DNA of 64,000 bases from Shimia sp. (GCF_022448905.1 NZ_JAKVCW010000003.1:62001-126000), one strand, 5' to 3'. Positions 42,593-51,573 are shown, counted from the stretch's first letter. Notes: a model not told the origin generated them from the letters alone. Made by a program: numbers and translations.

Positions 42593-42952
42593 GTGCCCCA
42601 TCCCTCCAAAATCGCCACCTGTTGTTACTGCGGCGCGCGGGCCGCGCTTGTGCTCGCTGGGGACACCCGCCACGAGCTTGCCTGCAGCAGCTGCGGCGCG
42701 CCTCTGCACAATCTTAAACAAATGCCTGTGCCGGCGCGGGGCAGGGAGCCGGCGCATTTTTCCCATCCGATCCGCACGCCAAAGTCCAAAGGCAAACCGG
42801 CGCATAAATCGGACAAACGCACGGCGCATTCCAAGAAAACTTGGCACGACGCACCCTACGAAAAGAAGAAAAAACCCAAGAAGAAACGCGGCAAATGGGC
42901 CAAGGATTTGTTTGAGGATGTGTTTGACGTGATTGAGGATATTTTCGATTGA
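42593..42952 (+). CDS. Small zinc-ribbon protein with basic middle and acidic tail
   Basis: 119 residues. Two CxxC pairs, CCYCGARAAL and CSSCGAPLHNL, about 20 residues apart, should bind one zinc. The middle is strongly basic (KKKKPKKKRGKWAK), the last 15 residues acidic (DLFEDVFDVIEDIFD), giving a charge-segregated protein that may bind nucleic acid or ribosomes. The start is GTG 42593 behind GAGGAG. I know similar short proteins in Rhodobacterales but no function. Follows rlmB by 108 bases. Confidence 0.7.
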   Translation: MPHPSKIATCCYCGARAALVLAGDTRHELACSSCGAPLHNLKQMPVPARGREPAHFSHPIRTPKSKGKPAHKSDKRTAHSKKTWHDAPYEKKKKPKKKRGKWAKDLFEDVFDVIEDIFD

Positions 42953-43002
42953 GCGGAATTCTGCCCAATCCGTTAACCACTTGTTCATGAGAATCTCGCA
43001 CG

Positions 43003-43131
43003 CTCTTGTCATCCAATTCTGCGAACATACGTAGTGATACAAGAGACACGGTTTACGGAGCTTCCGTGTTTCCCTTCACTGTCCCTCGTTCCGAACCTGC
43101 GCCCAAGATTCCCTCTTGGGCGCTTTTTTTT
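43003..43131 (+). ncRNA. Candidate small RNA between the zinc-ribbon and CoA-binding genes
   Basis: No reading frame fits, yet the stretch is structured. CTCTTGT (43003-43009) pairs with ACAAGAG (43039-43045); directly next, ACACGG (43046-43051) pairs with CCGTGT (43064-43069); then comes the terminator GCGCCCAAGA-TTCCC-TCTTGGGCGC with eight T. The 5' end is not defined. It could alternatively be the 3'-UTR of the zinc-ribbon gene. Inferred from structure alone. Confidence 0.45.
43099..43131 (+). terminator. Strong rho-independent terminator
   Basis: Perfect 10-bp stem GCGCCCAAGA / TCTTGGGCGC, loop TTCCC, tail of eight T. Lies 147 bases after the nearest upstream stop codon. Confidence 0.95.
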
Positions 43132-43192
43132 GCCTGTTGTTCCCTGCGGGCTGCGCTAGGGTGCGGCCACCACTTGCTGACCGGGGCCAACC

Positions 43193-43660
43193 ATGACTGA
43201 CACCGACGTTTTCCTGCGCGACATCCTCAAGCGCACCAACACCATTGCCGTGGTGGGCGTGTCGATGAACCCGGTGCGGCCCAGCTATTATGTGGCGCGG
43301 TACCTGTCGCTTAAGGGCTACACCGTCATTCCGGTCAACCCCGGCCATGCCGGCAAAGAGCTGTTTGGCGCCACGGTGATGCCCAGCCTGAGCGCCATTG
43401 AGGAACCGGTGGATATGGTCGATATCTTCCGCCGATCCGAGGCGGTGCCACCGATTGTGGATGAGGCGCTGGCGCAGTTTCCCGCCCTGCAAACCATCTG
43501 GATGCAGATTGGCGTGGAACATTCCGAGGCAGCGGCGGTGGCGGAGGCGAAGGGTGTGGATGTGGTGATGAACCGCTGTCCCAAGATCGAGTATCAGCGT
43601 CTGTTTGGCGAGCTGCGCATGGGCGGTTTCAACACCGGCGTGATCTCGTCCAAGCTCTAG
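43193..43660 (+). CDS. CoA-binding domain protein (YccU family)
   Basis: 155 residues with the Rossmann-type CoA-binding fold alone: TNTIAVVGVSMNPVRPSYYV near residue 16, YLSLKGYTVIPVNPGHAGKE, VDMVDIFRRSEAVPPIVDEA, and the C-terminal DVVMNRCPKIEYQRL. YccU-like proteins bind acyl-CoA; the physiological role is unclear. ATG 43193. Its last 4 bases overlap the convergent hybrid kinase gene. Confidence 0.92.
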   Translation: MTDTDVFLRDILKRTNTIAVVGVSMNPVRPSYYVARYLSLKGYTVIPVNPGHAGKELFGATVMPSLSAIEEPVDMVDIFRRSEAVPPIVDEALAQFPALQTIWMQIGVEHSEAAAVAEAKGVDVVMNRCPKIEYQRLFGELRMGGFNTGVISSKL

Positions 43661-45390
43661 GCAGCAGGTTTGTCCGCTTTCGGCGCTTTCACCAATTCGC
43701 CCATGATCTTGGACAACTCGTCTTTGCGGAAGGGTTTGCCCAGACAGGCGTTCATACCGGCTTTTAGGTAGGCGTTGGTCTGCTCCGGCAGAATATTGGC
43801 GGAGAGCGCCACGATGGGTGTCTGTTGGTTGGGCCCGGGATGCGCCCGCAGGATTTCGGTGGCCTCCATACCGTCCATATCCAGCAACTGGATGTCCATC
43901 AGGATCAGATCATAGCGTTTGGCGGCACAGCGTTGCAGGGCAGGGCGGCCATCGTCCACCATATCGACCACCACGCCCATGCTCTCCAGAAAGCGGCGCA
44001 CAATCATCTGATTGGTGCGGTTGTCTTCCACAACCAACACCTCAACGCCGTCAAAGCTCTCAGGCGCAGCCGTGGCCATCTGTGGCTTGCTGGTCTCGGG
44101 GGCGTCGGCTGGCACCAGCGGGACAGTGAACCAGAAGGTGCTGCCTTTGAACGGCGCGCTCTCCACGCCAATTTCGCCTTCCATGAGCTCCACAAGCTCT
44201 TTGGAGATCGATAGGCCCAAACCTGTGCCGCCATAACGCCGGTTGGTCGCGGAACTGGCCTGTTCAAACTTGTTGAACACCCTCGCTTGCGCCTCCTGTG
44301 TGAGGCCAATGCCCTCGTCGCGCACAGCGACATAGAGCAGGCTGTCCCGTACGGACATCTCCAGCGTGACGGCCCCATCCTGAGAAAACTTGATCGCATT
44401 GCCGACAAGGTTGGTAACCACCTGATTGAGCCGTGTCGGGTCGCCAGAGATCCAGGCGGGTACATCGGCGGCAATCTCGATGCTTAACGACAGGTCTTTG
44501 GCCTTGGCCGCGCCAGATTGTCCTGCGGAAATCGCGGTCAAAAATTCGCGGGTGGAGAACGGAATGCTCTCGATGCTGATGCCATGCGCCGCAATTTTGG
44601 AGTAATCCAATACATCATTGATCAGCGTCATCAGGCTGCGGCCTGAGCTGCGTCCTGTGGCGACCAGAGACTTTTGATCTTCGGTGAGATCAGTCTCGTC
44701 CAACAGCTGAAGAATACCGGATAACCCATTGAGTGGCGTGCGAATTTCATGGCTCATCTTGGCCAAAAACTCGCTCTTCTCTCGATCTGCGCGTTGAGCT
44801 TCATCTCGCAGCTCAATCAGGTGCAGTTCTTTGCGCTCAATCTCGTTGTGAAACAGGGTCAGGCCGGTCATCAGCGTCACCGCCACAGCCGCCACCACAA
44901 CCATTGAGCCAAACGGCAAGTGGTCTTGCCAAAGCGCCGCGAGGATCAGGTTTATGCTGACTACTCCCGTTGCAACCCAGGCCGCCCGTTTGCCAACCAA
45001 CAGCAGCGCTAACACGGGCGGACCAATCAGGAAGATCTCCTGCCGCCATTGGTACTGCGTATCATAGATCATCTGAATATTGGTGTGGAACAGATACAGG
45101 CCAACAAACGCGATCGTTGCAAGAACTTTGCTTTTGGTGCGATGCCAGATCAGCGGAATAAGGAAATAGGCCAGCACACAGACCATGGAGGCGATGGTGA
45201 CCGAGGTGGAGAACTGCGTGTCCGAGCTCAGGATGTGCGCATTGTGCAGTGCCGCCACCGACCCGATAATGCCAGAGAACCCACACAAAAGCTTTGCGCG
45301 AGTTTCCTCAAAACTGTGGTCCTGTTCCTGCATTGGCCAGAAGTAATCCTGTAGCCGGGCAAGAACCCCATGTGGCGGTTTGCTGGTCAT
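43657..45390 (-). CDS. Hybrid sensor histidine kinase/response regulator
   Basis: 577 residues. About five or six membrane helices in residues 35-180 form the sensor. The dimerisation/phosphoacceptor site is FLAKMSHEIRTPLNG (His about 214), the N box NQVVTNLVGNAIKF, then RYGGTGLGLSISKELVELM. The C-terminal receiver domain starts VLVVEDNRTNQMIVRRFLES, with the phospho-Asp in YDLILMDIQLLDMDG and the conserved Lys in GKPFRKDEL. No cognate regulator or Hpt gene adjoins it. Signal unknown. Confidence 0.95.
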   Translation of the reverse strand: MTSKPPHGVLARLQDYFWPMQEQDHSFEETRAKLLCGFSGIIGSVAALHNAHILSSDTQFSTSVTIASMVCVLAYFLIPLIWHRTKSKVLATIAFVGLYLFHTNIQMIYDTQYQWRQEIFLIGPPVLALLLVGKRAAWVATGVVSINLILAALWQDHLPFGSMVVVAAVAVTLMTGLTLFHNEIERKELHLIELRDEAQRADREKSEFLAKMSHEIRTPLNGLSGILQLLDETDLTEDQKSLVATGRSSGRSLMTLINDVLDYSKIAAHGISIESIPFSTREFLTAISAGQSGAAKAKDLSLSIEIAADVPAWISGDPTRLNQVVTNLVGNAIKFSQDGAVTLEMSVRDSLLYVAVRDEGIGLTQEAQARVFNKFEQASSATNRRYGGTGLGLSISKELVELMEGEIGVESAPFKGSTFWFTVPLVPADAPETSKPQMATAAPESFDGVEVLVVEDNRTNQMIVRRFLESMGVVVDMVDDGRPALQRCAAKRYDLILMDIQLLDMDGMEATEILRAHPGPNQQTPIVALSANILPEQTNAYLKAGMNACLGKPFRKDELSKIMGELVKAPKADKPAA

Positions 45391-45499
45391 GACATGTTTG
45401 GTCTGGTTAACTTGTATGATGACATGCAGTTCAAAGTGTTAAATTTACCTGAAATCCCGTCGCCGCGTGTCGCTATTTCGTTAAGAAATGCAGGCATTT

Positions 45500-46036
45500 T
45501 TACTGTTTCCGGCCTGCCTGCACGACGTGGCGCTCTTCCCAGTTGTATCGGCTGTCTTCCAGTACCGGCGACCAGAACAAATAGCCGCCAAAGCGCCAGG
45601 GGTCCAAGACGATGCCCTCGCGCATCTTGCCACCCCTGGCGCTCATCACAACGGTGCTGTGCTCGATCAGGATGGTGTCGTGGTTGGCAATGGCGCGGTG
45701 CATGTCCAGCGTCTGAAACCCTTCCAGACGCAGGCGGGTTTGTAGATCATCGGCCCAGTGCCAGCACAGCCCACGTGGGCGCAGGCCCTGATTGACCTTG
45801 GCGTTGTGCATCAGCGCGCCGTCGGTGACGTTGTAGTCCTGCCGCAAGACCAGCGAGTAGGTGTAAGCAATCTCCGCCGCCCGTGCCGCTTCGGCAGGGT
45901 CCACAACCGGATCAAGGGAGATCAGCGCTTGGGTCAGCCACGCCACATCGGCTGGCGCCTGTTTTTGAGGTGCGCCACACGCCACCAAAACCACTGCCGC
46001 CAAAAGCGCCAGTCCCACCCGCAATTTTGCTATCAT
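45500..46036 (-). CDS. Putative lipoprotein of unknown function
   Basis: 178 residues with a lipoprotein signal (MIAKLRVGLALLAAVVLVAC, lipobox VLVAC-G). The mature part has RAAEIAYTYSLVLRQDYN, GLRPRGLCWHWADDLQTRL with a conserved-looking Cys-Trp-His, HDTILIEHS, and GIVLDPWRFGGYLFWSPV. The Cys, His and Asp hint at a papain-like fold, but that is speculation. Follows hisE by 66 bases on the same strand. Confidence 0.7.
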   Translation of the reverse strand: MIAKLRVGLALLAAVVLVACGAPQKQAPADVAWLTQALISLDPVVDPAEAARAAEIAYTYSLVLRQDYNVTDGALMHNAKVNQGLRPRGLCWHWADDLQTRLRLEGFQTLDMHRAIANHDTILIEHSTVVMSARGGKMREGIVLDPWRFGGYLFWSPVLEDSRYNWEERHVVQAGRKQ

Positions 46037-46102
46037 CTGCTCGCTGCCCCTTGGGTTTTTGCGCGACTATAATCGTGACCGCGCAAATGCCCAAGCGTTT
46101 GC

Positions 46103-46420
46103 TTAACCTTTGGGGCGCGCAGCTTTCTCGGCCACGCCGCTGATGCCCTGACGCCGTGCCAGCTCCGCCAGCACATCGTCCAGCGCCACATCCCGCGCTT
46201 CCAGCATCACCAGTAGGTGATAAAGCACGTCCGCCGCCTCATAGGTCAGCTTCTCTTGGTCACCTTTCACGGCTTCAATCACCGCTTCAATGGCTTCCTC
46301 GCCGAACTTTTCGGCGCATTTCTCAGGCCCTTTGGCCAGAAGCTTCGCTGTCCAGCTGCTTTCTGGGTCCGCTTTGGCGCGCTCGGCAATGGTTGCGGCC
46401 AGATCGTTTAGAACACTCAT
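46103..46420 (-). CDS. hisE: Phosphoribosyl-ATP diphosphatase
   Basis: Second step of histidine synthesis: PR-ATP to PR-AMP and PPi. 105 residues, MazG-like helical fold with the metal motif [18 protein letters not shown] and [16 protein letters not shown]. Separate from hisI, which is not in the window. ATG overlaps the hisF stop by 4 bases, so the two are coupled. Confidence 0.97.
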   Translation of the reverse strand: MSVLNDLAATIAERAKADPESSWTAKLLAKGPEKCAEKFGEEAIEAVIEAVKGDQEKLTYEAADVLYHLLVMLEARDVALDDVLAELARRQGISGVAEKAARPKG

Positions 46421-47214
46421 GTCAGCCTCATCGGAATACCGGCGTCGTGCATATATTGCTTGGCTTCCTGCACGGTGAATTCGCCAAAGTGGAAGATCGA
46501 CGCCGCCAGGACCGCGCTGGCACCGCCTTTGGTGACCCCTTCGACAAGGTGATCCAGGTTGCCTACGCCGCCGGAAGCAATCACCGGCACGTTCACCGCG
46601 TCGCTGATCGCTTTGGTCAGGGGCAGGTTAAAGCCCGCCTTGGTGCCGTCGCGGTCCATTGAGGTCAGCAGGATTTCCCCTGCGCCTTTGGCCACCACCA
46701 GCTTGGCAAATTCCACCGCATCAATGGGATTGCCGTCTTTGTCCAAGGCGGCTTTGCGCCCGCCATGGGTGAAGATGCCCCATTTGTTAGGCTCACCGTT
46801 TTCGTCATGTCCAATGGTTTTGGCGTCAATTGCACAGACAATGCACTGGCTGCCAAATTGCGCGGAAGCCTCGGCAATCACATCCGGATTGGCCACCGCC
46901 GCAGAGTTGAAGCTCACCTTGTCCGCCCCTGCAAGCAACAGACGCCGCACATCGGCCACGGTGCGCACACCGCCGCCCACGGTGAGCGGCACAAAACACT
47001 GCTCCGCACAGCGCTGCACCATATCAATCATCACGCCGCGATTGTCGTGGGTCGCATGGATGTCCAGAAAACAGATTTCGTCGGCGCCAGCCGCGTCATA
47101 GGCGCGCGCGGCTTCCACCGGGTCACCGGCATCACGCAGGCCAACAAAATTCACACCTTTGACCACACGGCCATCAGCGACATCCAGACAGGGAATGATA
47201 CGGGTCTTCAGCAT
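46417..47214 (-). CDS. hisF: Imidazole glycerol phosphate synthase, cyclase subunit
   Basis: 265-residue TIM barrel; with HisH forms IGP and AICAR from PRFAR. Starts [20 protein letters not shown] with the catalytic Asp in CLDV; the second Asp is in [14 protein letters not shown]. Phosphate-binding VTVGGGVRT-type segment appears as [15 protein letters not shown], and [16 protein letters not shown]. Coupled to hisE downstream. The hisH partner lies 3.7 kb upstream in the same strand and cluster. Confidence 0.97.
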   Translation of the reverse strand: MLKTRIIPCLDVADGRVVKGVNFVGLRDAGDPVEAARAYDAAGADEICFLDIHATHDNRGVMIDMVQRCAEQCFVPLTVGGGVRTVADVRRLLLAGADKVSFNSAAVANPDVIAEASAQFGSQCIVCAIDAKTIGHDENGEPNKWGIFTHGGRKAALDKDGNPIDAVEFAKLVVAKGAGEILLTSMDRDGTKAGFNLPLTKAISDAVNVPVIASGGVGNLDHLVEGVTKGGASAVLAASIFHFGEFTVQEAKQYMHDAGIPMRLT

Positions 47215-47298
47215 ATCGGAGCTTTCTCAAAGCGTTGCGCCTCTCCTTAGCGTGACAGGGCGCAACGTGCAATCTGAGACAATCCGATCAAGCTGGGG

Positions 47299-47766
47299 TC
47301 AGGCTGCCCGTGCCACCCGCACCAGCGCATCCCGGGCAATCAAAATGTGAAATGGCATGATTGTCGCCAGATACATCCGCCCAAACAGGTTGTTGCGGTG
47401 CACCCAGGTGGCGACAAACACCTTGCCGCCTTCAGACAAAACCGACACGCGGAAGTTCAGGTGGCTGTCATCAAAGCCGGCAATCACTTCGGTGTCGCTC
47501 TCACTCTCCACCGGAAAGATGCCCACGCAGTCTTTTCCTTCAGGGGCTTCGGTGCGCAGACCAAAAGGCTTGACCAGGATGGTCCGCAAGTTGGCCAACA
47601 TCTGCGCCCAGCCGGGGAAATTGGTGACAATCTCGGCAGCCTGGCGCGGAGGCATATCGCTGTCGATGCAATAGCAGTCCAGAAAGTCCTCTGCACCTAT
47701 GCGCGCGTGCAGGTCGCTGCTTTCCGGAAGCGGGGTGGCGGTGACATCAAAGAATGAAACGGACAT
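47299..47766 (-). CDS. DUF2867 family protein
   Basis: 155 residues. Matches the DUF2867 pattern with ARIGAEDFLDCYCIDSD at the start, KPFGLRTEAPEGKDCVGIFP, ADVA-like strand FDDSHLNFRVSV, TWVHRNNLFGRMYLATIMPF and a short tail. The ATG at 47766 follows AGGAGACG. Function unknown; a SRPBCC-like ligand-binding fold is possible. Inserted among his genes with no visible link to histidine. Confidence 0.8.
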   Translation of the reverse strand: MSVSFFDVTATPLPESSDLHARIGAEDFLDCYCIDSDMPPRQAAEIVTNFPGWAQMLANLRTILVKPFGLRTEAPEGKDCVGIFPVESESDTEVIAGFDDSHLNFRVSVLSEGGKVFVATWVHRNNLFGRMYLATIMPFHILIARDALVRVARAA

Positions 47767-47835
47767 CTGCGTCTCCTGAGTTGTTCGCACACTCAACTTG
47801 GGAGCCACAACTGGAAACGCCAAGGCGTCAGAAGG

Positions 47836-48147
47836 TCACGCCTCCTCCTCAGAGCCTGTGGTTTTGCGCCGCAGGTCTTGGCCGATCATCACCAAAAGCG
47901 TGAGCACAATCACAAAGCCCACTGGCATGCTCAGCAGCAAAAAACCGGCATTGGCATAGGCGGCATTCAGTTGTGTGGCGATGTTTTCGCCGTCCACCCA
48001 GCAGCCATCGGTGTGCATGGCCATGCCAAACTTGCAGCCACTTGCCTCTGCCGTGCTTTGGGCCCACCACACCAGATAGGCTGGCCACACACAGGCGGCC
48101 AGCAACAGGGTCAAGACGCCATAGGCAATCTTGCGCCGCAGTCTCAC
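47836..48147 (-). CDS. Small two-helix membrane protein
   Basis: 103 residues with two membrane segments ([20 protein letters not shown] and [20 protein letters not shown]) and a periplasmic loop with two Cys (ASGCKFG and TDGCWVDGE) that could pair. Its ATG overlaps the hisA stop by 4 bases, so it is cotranslated with hisA. Unknown function. Confidence 0.75.
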   Translation of the reverse strand: MRLRRKIAYGVLTLLLAACVWPAYLVWWAQSTAEASGCKFGMAMHTDGCWVDGENIATQLNAAYANAGFLLLSMPVGFVIVLTLLVMIGQDLRRKTTGSEEEA

Positions 48148-48866
48148 GCTTTCAGAACTTTGAGCGCTTCACCCAGATCAATCGCGCCATCATACAGCGC
48201 CCGGCCGGAAATCGCGCCGTTCAGCTCTGCGCCGCAATTTTTCAACGCTTTCAGGTCTTCAACAGAGCTCACGCCACCGCTTGCGATCACCGGGATCGAC
48301 ACCGCTTTGGCCAGTGCCGCAGTGGCCTCGACGTTGGGGCCCTTCATCGCGCCGTCGCGCAGGATGTCGGTGTAGATGATCGCACACACACCATCGTCTT
48401 CAAACGATTTCGCCAGATCGATCACGTCTACATCGGTTTCTTCGGCCCAGCCCTTGGTCGCCACTTTGCCGTTGCGCGCATCAATGCCCACGGCGACTTT
48501 GCCTGGGAATTCCTTGGCCGCCTCACGCACCAAGTCTGGGTTTTCTACTGCCACGGTGCCAAGGATCACGCGGGACAGGCCTTTGCCAATCCAGCGCTCA
48601 ATGGTGGCCATGTCGCGAATGCCGCCACCCAGCTGTGCAGGCACGTTGGTCTGCTTGAGGATCTCTTCCACCGGTGTGGCGTTGATCGGAATGCCAGCAA
48701 AGGCGCCGTTCAGGTCCACCAGATGCAGCCACTCACAACCCGCTTCGACAAATTCCAGCGCCTGCGCTGCCGGGTTCTCGTTGAATACGGTTTCCTTGTC
48801 CATGTCGCCATGCAGCAGACGCACGGCATTGCCATCTTTGAGGTCAATTGCGGGATAAAGGATCAT
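48144..48866 (-). CDS. hisA: ProFAR isomerase, histidine biosynthesis
   Basis: 240-residue TIM barrel converting ProFAR to PRFAR. Starts [20 protein letters not shown], catalytic Asp in AIDL, the second in [14 protein letters not shown], phosphate loop [17 protein letters not shown] and [16 protein letters not shown]. Followed by a coupled small membrane-protein gene instead of hisF directly. Divergent from the DUF2147 gene. Confidence 0.97.
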   Translation of the reverse strand: MILYPAIDLKDGNAVRLLHGDMDKETVFNENPAAQALEFVEAGCEWLHLVDLNGAFAGIPINATPVEEILKQTNVPAQLGGGIRDMATIERWIGKGLSRVILGTVAVENPDLVREAAKEFPGKVAVGIDARNGKVATKGWAEETDVDVIDLAKSFEDDGVCAIIYTDILRDGAMKGPNVEATAALAKAVSIPVIASGGVSSVEDLKALKNCGAELNGAISGRALYDGAIDLGEALKVLKA

Positions 48867-48962
48867 GGGGCAGGGGCCTTCTTATCATGTCGCGCCGAAA
48901 CCGGCTGTTAAGATTGGTTTTGCATGGTGCCGTCAAAATTGCAACGCGGCGAGACATCACCA

Positions 48963-48979
48963 CCTGACCCAAAGTCAGG
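48963..48979. promoter_or_regulatory. Inverted repeat in the hisA/DUF2147 divergent region
   Basis: CCTGAC-CCAAA-GTCAGG, perfect 6-bp arms, midway between the two starts. Possible operator or hairpin; no regulator is suggested. Confidence 0.3.
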
Positions 48980-49037
48980 GTTGATGCGACTCATAGCCTT
49001 GCCGCAGAGTTTCGGGCAAATACACGGGAGGAAAATG

Positions 49038-49430
49038 ATGAAAAAAACGCTAATGGCTGCAGCCATGACGCTTGTTGGGGCCACAGCGGCCTTCGCAGAC
49101 CCCATTTATGGCACCTGGAAAACCATTCCGGATGACAACGGCAACTACGGCCTGATCTCAGTCGCCGCTTGCGGCAGCAAGATTTGCGGCACGCTGGCCA
49201 AATCCTTCAACCCGGATGGCAGCGAGTTGAACTCGCCCAACAATGGCCGCAAGATCATCTGGGATATGGTCAACGATGGTGGCGGCAACTACAGCGGCGG
49301 CAAAGTCTACTCGCCGGATCGTGACAAGACCTACAAAGGCAAGTTGGTGCTCTCCGGCAATTCGCTGGCCGTCAGCGGTTGTGTGTTGGGCATCTGCCGC
49401 AGCGGCGGCAGTTGGAGCCGCGTGAAGTAA
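49038..49430 (+). CDS. Exported DUF2147 protein
   Basis: 130 residues with a signal peptide (MKKTLMAAAMTLVGATAAFA). The mature domain begins DPIYGTWKTIPDDNGNYGLI, the usual DUF2147 opening, with Cys pairs (AACGSKICGTL and GCVLGICRSGG). End motif SGGSWSRVK. A periplasmic beta-barrel domain of unknown function. ATG 49038 is better spaced from GGAGG than the ATG three bases earlier. A terminator follows. Confidence 0.9.
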   Translation: MKKTLMAAAMTLVGATAAFADPIYGTWKTIPDDNGNYGLISVAACGSKICGTLAKSFNPDGSELNSPNNGRKIIWDMVNDGGGNYSGGKVYSPDRDKTYKGKLVLSGNSLAVSGCVLGICRSGGSWSRVK

Positions 49431-49450
49431 CCTATCTCGTCAGACAGAAG

Positions 49451-49479
49451 AAAAGGCGCGGCAGGACCGCGCCTTTTTT
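49451..49479. terminator. Bidirectional terminator, DUF2147 and peroxiredoxin genes
   Basis: AAGGCGCGG-CAGGA-CCGCGCCTT with T6 on plus and TTTTCTT on minus. Confidence 0.9.
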
Positions 49480-49496
49480 GTTTGCTTGGAGGTCGG

Positions 49497-50033
49497 TTAC
49501 ACCGCGCCGGTGTATTCGCCGCGTGCGGGGTAGTCGTTCTTGATCGCAAAATCCAACGCCCCCAGAAGCTCGCTGAAATGCGGGCGCACAAACGGCATGG
49601 TCTGCACCGAGCCATAATATAGCGCCTGCTCCGGGCTCACCATGAACAGACCCGGCTCGCTGAATAGCGCAGGCTCTTCAATGCCAATCGAGGTTTTACC
49701 GCGCGAGGTGGAGATATAAAGACCCCAGTCCTTCGCCACATCCAGCGGCAGATCATAGGCAATGCGCAGGCCGGTGGCACCGATTTTCTCGGCCATGTCC
49801 TTGGCGCGCTCTTCGCCATCGCTGCTCACGGCCACGCAAGTCACACCGCGCTCGGCAAAGGCCTCCACCAGCTTTTCCAGCTCTTTCAGGTAAGTGGCGC
49901 AGATCGGGCAGTGCAGGCCGCGATAGAAACACACAACGGTGCCGCGCTCAGAGCCTTCTGCGGTCAGGTCAAAGGTGCCACCACCCACAAGTGGCAGGCT
50001 CAGGTTGGGGGTTTTTTGACGGGGGATCAGCAT
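49497..50033 (-). CDS. Peroxiredoxin-like (AhpC/TSA fold) protein
   Basis: 178 residues, thioredoxin fold. The active region is VVCFYRGLHCPICATYLKEL, with Cys-x-x-Cys rather than the single peroxidatic Cys of typical Prx, near residue 42. Later EERAKDMAEKIGATGLRIAY and the C-terminal LLGALDFAIKNDYPARGEY. Probably reduces peroxides or sulphur substrates in the cytoplasm (no signal peptide from ATG 50033, which follows AGAGGA). Divergent from an AraC gene that likely controls it. Confidence 0.88.
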   Translation of the reverse strand: MLIPRQKTPNLSLPLVGGGTFDLTAEGSERGTVVCFYRGLHCPICATYLKELEKLVEAFAERGVTCVAVSSDGEERAKDMAEKIGATGLRIAYDLPLDVAKDWGLYISTSRGKTSIGIEEPALFSEPGLFMVSPEQALYYGSVQTMPFVRPHFSELLGALDFAIKNDYPARGEYTGAV

Positions 50034-50126
50034 AGGGTTGTCCTCTTGTTTTGTGCTTGCTGGACTTATTGTAGGTTTCTGTGTCAAATAAATCCGATTG
50101 ATCGTGCATAAAATCCGGAATTCCAC

Positions 50127-50852
50127 ATGGACCGCCTGACGACACTTGTTGAGAAATTTCACCTCACCGTGCATCCCGCCACGCTGACGGAGGCCAATCT
50201 GATCGCCAAAGCAGGCGCGGATGGCACCCCGGCGAGGGTGGTGTTTCTGACACGCGGCACCTGTACGACGTCATGCGCTGGCGAGGTGCTCTTTGCCGCG
50301 CATGTGGACTGGATGGGGTTGACCAACCCGTTGATGGCCGCCTTGCCGGATGAGGTGCGCTATGACCTCAGCGGTGAAGAAGACAGCCGCGCCCTGGTGC
50401 GCTTGATGGCGGAGGAAACCACCGCCAACCGCTGCGGCGCGCAATCGGTGATCAATCGTCTTGGCGAAGCCCTCATGGTGCGCTTGCTGCGCGACCAGAT
50501 TTCCCAAGGCACCACTGACGTCGGCTTGCTGGCTGGTCTGGCGGACCCGCGCCTCAGCCGCGCCATTGTCGCCATGCATGATTTTCCGGGCCGGGTCTGG
50601 AGCAACGCTGACCTCGCGCAGGAAGCGGGCCTGTCCCTGTCGCGTTTTGCCGAACTCTTTGCCCAAACGGTGGGCGAAACCCCGATGGGCTACCTGCGCC
50701 GCTGGCGGCTTATTTTGGCGCACCAGGACATCACCCGCGGCGACCGCGTAGATGCAGTAGCCCGCCGCTACGCCTACAATAGCCCGGAAAGTTTCACCCG
50801 CGCCTTTCGCAAAGCCTATGGGGCTGCTCCCACAGCATTACGCGTGGCTTAA
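50127..50852 (+). CDS. AraC-family transcriptional regulator
   Basis: 241 residues, cupin-type AraC_6 sensor then two helix-turn-helix motifs: VWSNADLAQEAGLSLSRFAE and DRVDAVARRYAYNSPESFTR, ending FRKAYGAAPTALRVA. The sensor has Cys residues (GTCTTSCAGEV), which could matter if the signal is oxidative. Divergent from the peroxiredoxin-like gene with 93 bases between, so the pair is probably a regulator and its target. Confidence 0.9.
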   Translation: MDRLTTLVEKFHLTVHPATLTEANLIAKAGADGTPARVVFLTRGTCTTSCAGEVLFAAHVDWMGLTNPLMAALPDEVRYDLSGEEDSRALVRLMAEETTANRCGAQSVINRLGEALMVRLLRDQISQGTTDVGLLAGLADPRLSRAIVAMHDFPGRVWSNADLAQEAGLSLSRFAELFAQTVGETPMGYLRRWRLILAHQDITRGDRVDAVARRYAYNSPESFTRAFRKAYGAAPTALRVA

Positions 50853-50871
50853 CTTGGCAGATTCTCAGTCC

Positions 50872-50930
50872 AGAAATATCCCGGGGTGAATTGCGCGTTT
50901 GCGCAAGAGGGGCCGGCCCCTCTCACATCG
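50872..50930. repeat. Palindromic intergenic element, copy 4
   Basis: GAAATATCCCGGGGTGAATT, then GCGCG-TTT-GCGC, then GAGGGGCC-GGCCCCTC. Between the convergent AraC and hisH genes. The AAATATCCCGGGGTG stretch is identical to copy 2. Confidence 0.65.
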
Positions 50931-50934
50931 CCTT

Positions 50935-51573
50935 TTAAGGCGCCCACGTCAGGAAGTTGCCAATCATCCGCAGGCCAATGTCCTGGCTTTTTTCCGGGTG
51001 GAACTGCATGCCCACCATTGTGTCACGCCCGATGATGGCGGTCACGTCGCCACCATAGTCCACATGCGCCAAACGCTCTTCCGGCTTGGTCACGTGGAAC
51101 TGATAGGAGTGCACAAAATAGGTGTGGTCGCCGCTGTTGATGCCATCAAGCAGTGCGTGCGGGTGGTCAATCACCAGATTGTTCCAGCCCATGTGCGGCA
51201 CTTTTAGGCTGACATCACTGGGTTCAATCTTCTCAACGTCGCCCTCGATCCAGCCCAGCCCCTTGGTTAGTTCGTATTCATGACCGCGCGACGCCATCAG
51301 TTGCATGCCCACGCAAATGCCCAGAAACGGCCGGCCTTTGCCTTCGACCGCTTCCACCATCGCGTCATAGATACCTTTGTGGCCACGCAGCTCGGCGGCA
51401 CAGGCCGGAAACGCGCCATCACCGGGCAGCACCAAACGGTCCGCCTTGGCCACCACATCTGCATCCGAGGTCACAACAACCTCGCCGCCATGCACCTCTG
51501 CGGCCATCCGTTGAAAGGCTTTTTCGGCAGAGTGCAGGTTGCCGCTTTCATAATCGATGATCGCTGTGAGCAT
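50935..51573 (-). CDS. hisH: Imidazole glycerol phosphate synthase, glutaminase subunit
   Basis: 212 residues, class I glutamine amidotransferase. Nucleophile Cys in PFLGICVGMQLMASRG; catalytic His-Glu in GMQFHPEKSQDIG. N-terminus LTAIIDYESGNLHSAEKAFQ is diagnostic for HisH. Works with HisF. Stands between hisB and hisA, with unrelated genes on both sides. Confidence 0.97.
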   Translation of the reverse strand: MLTAIIDYESGNLHSAEKAFQRMAAEVHGGEVVVTSDADVVAKADRLVLPGDGAFPACAAELRGHKGIYDAMVEAVEGKGRPFLGICVGMQLMASRGHEYELTKGLGWIEGDVEKIEPSDVSLKVPHMGWNNLVIDHPHALLDGINSGDHTYFVHSYQFHVTKPEERLAHVDYGGDVTAIIGRDTMVGMQFHPEKSQDIGLRMIGNFLTWAP

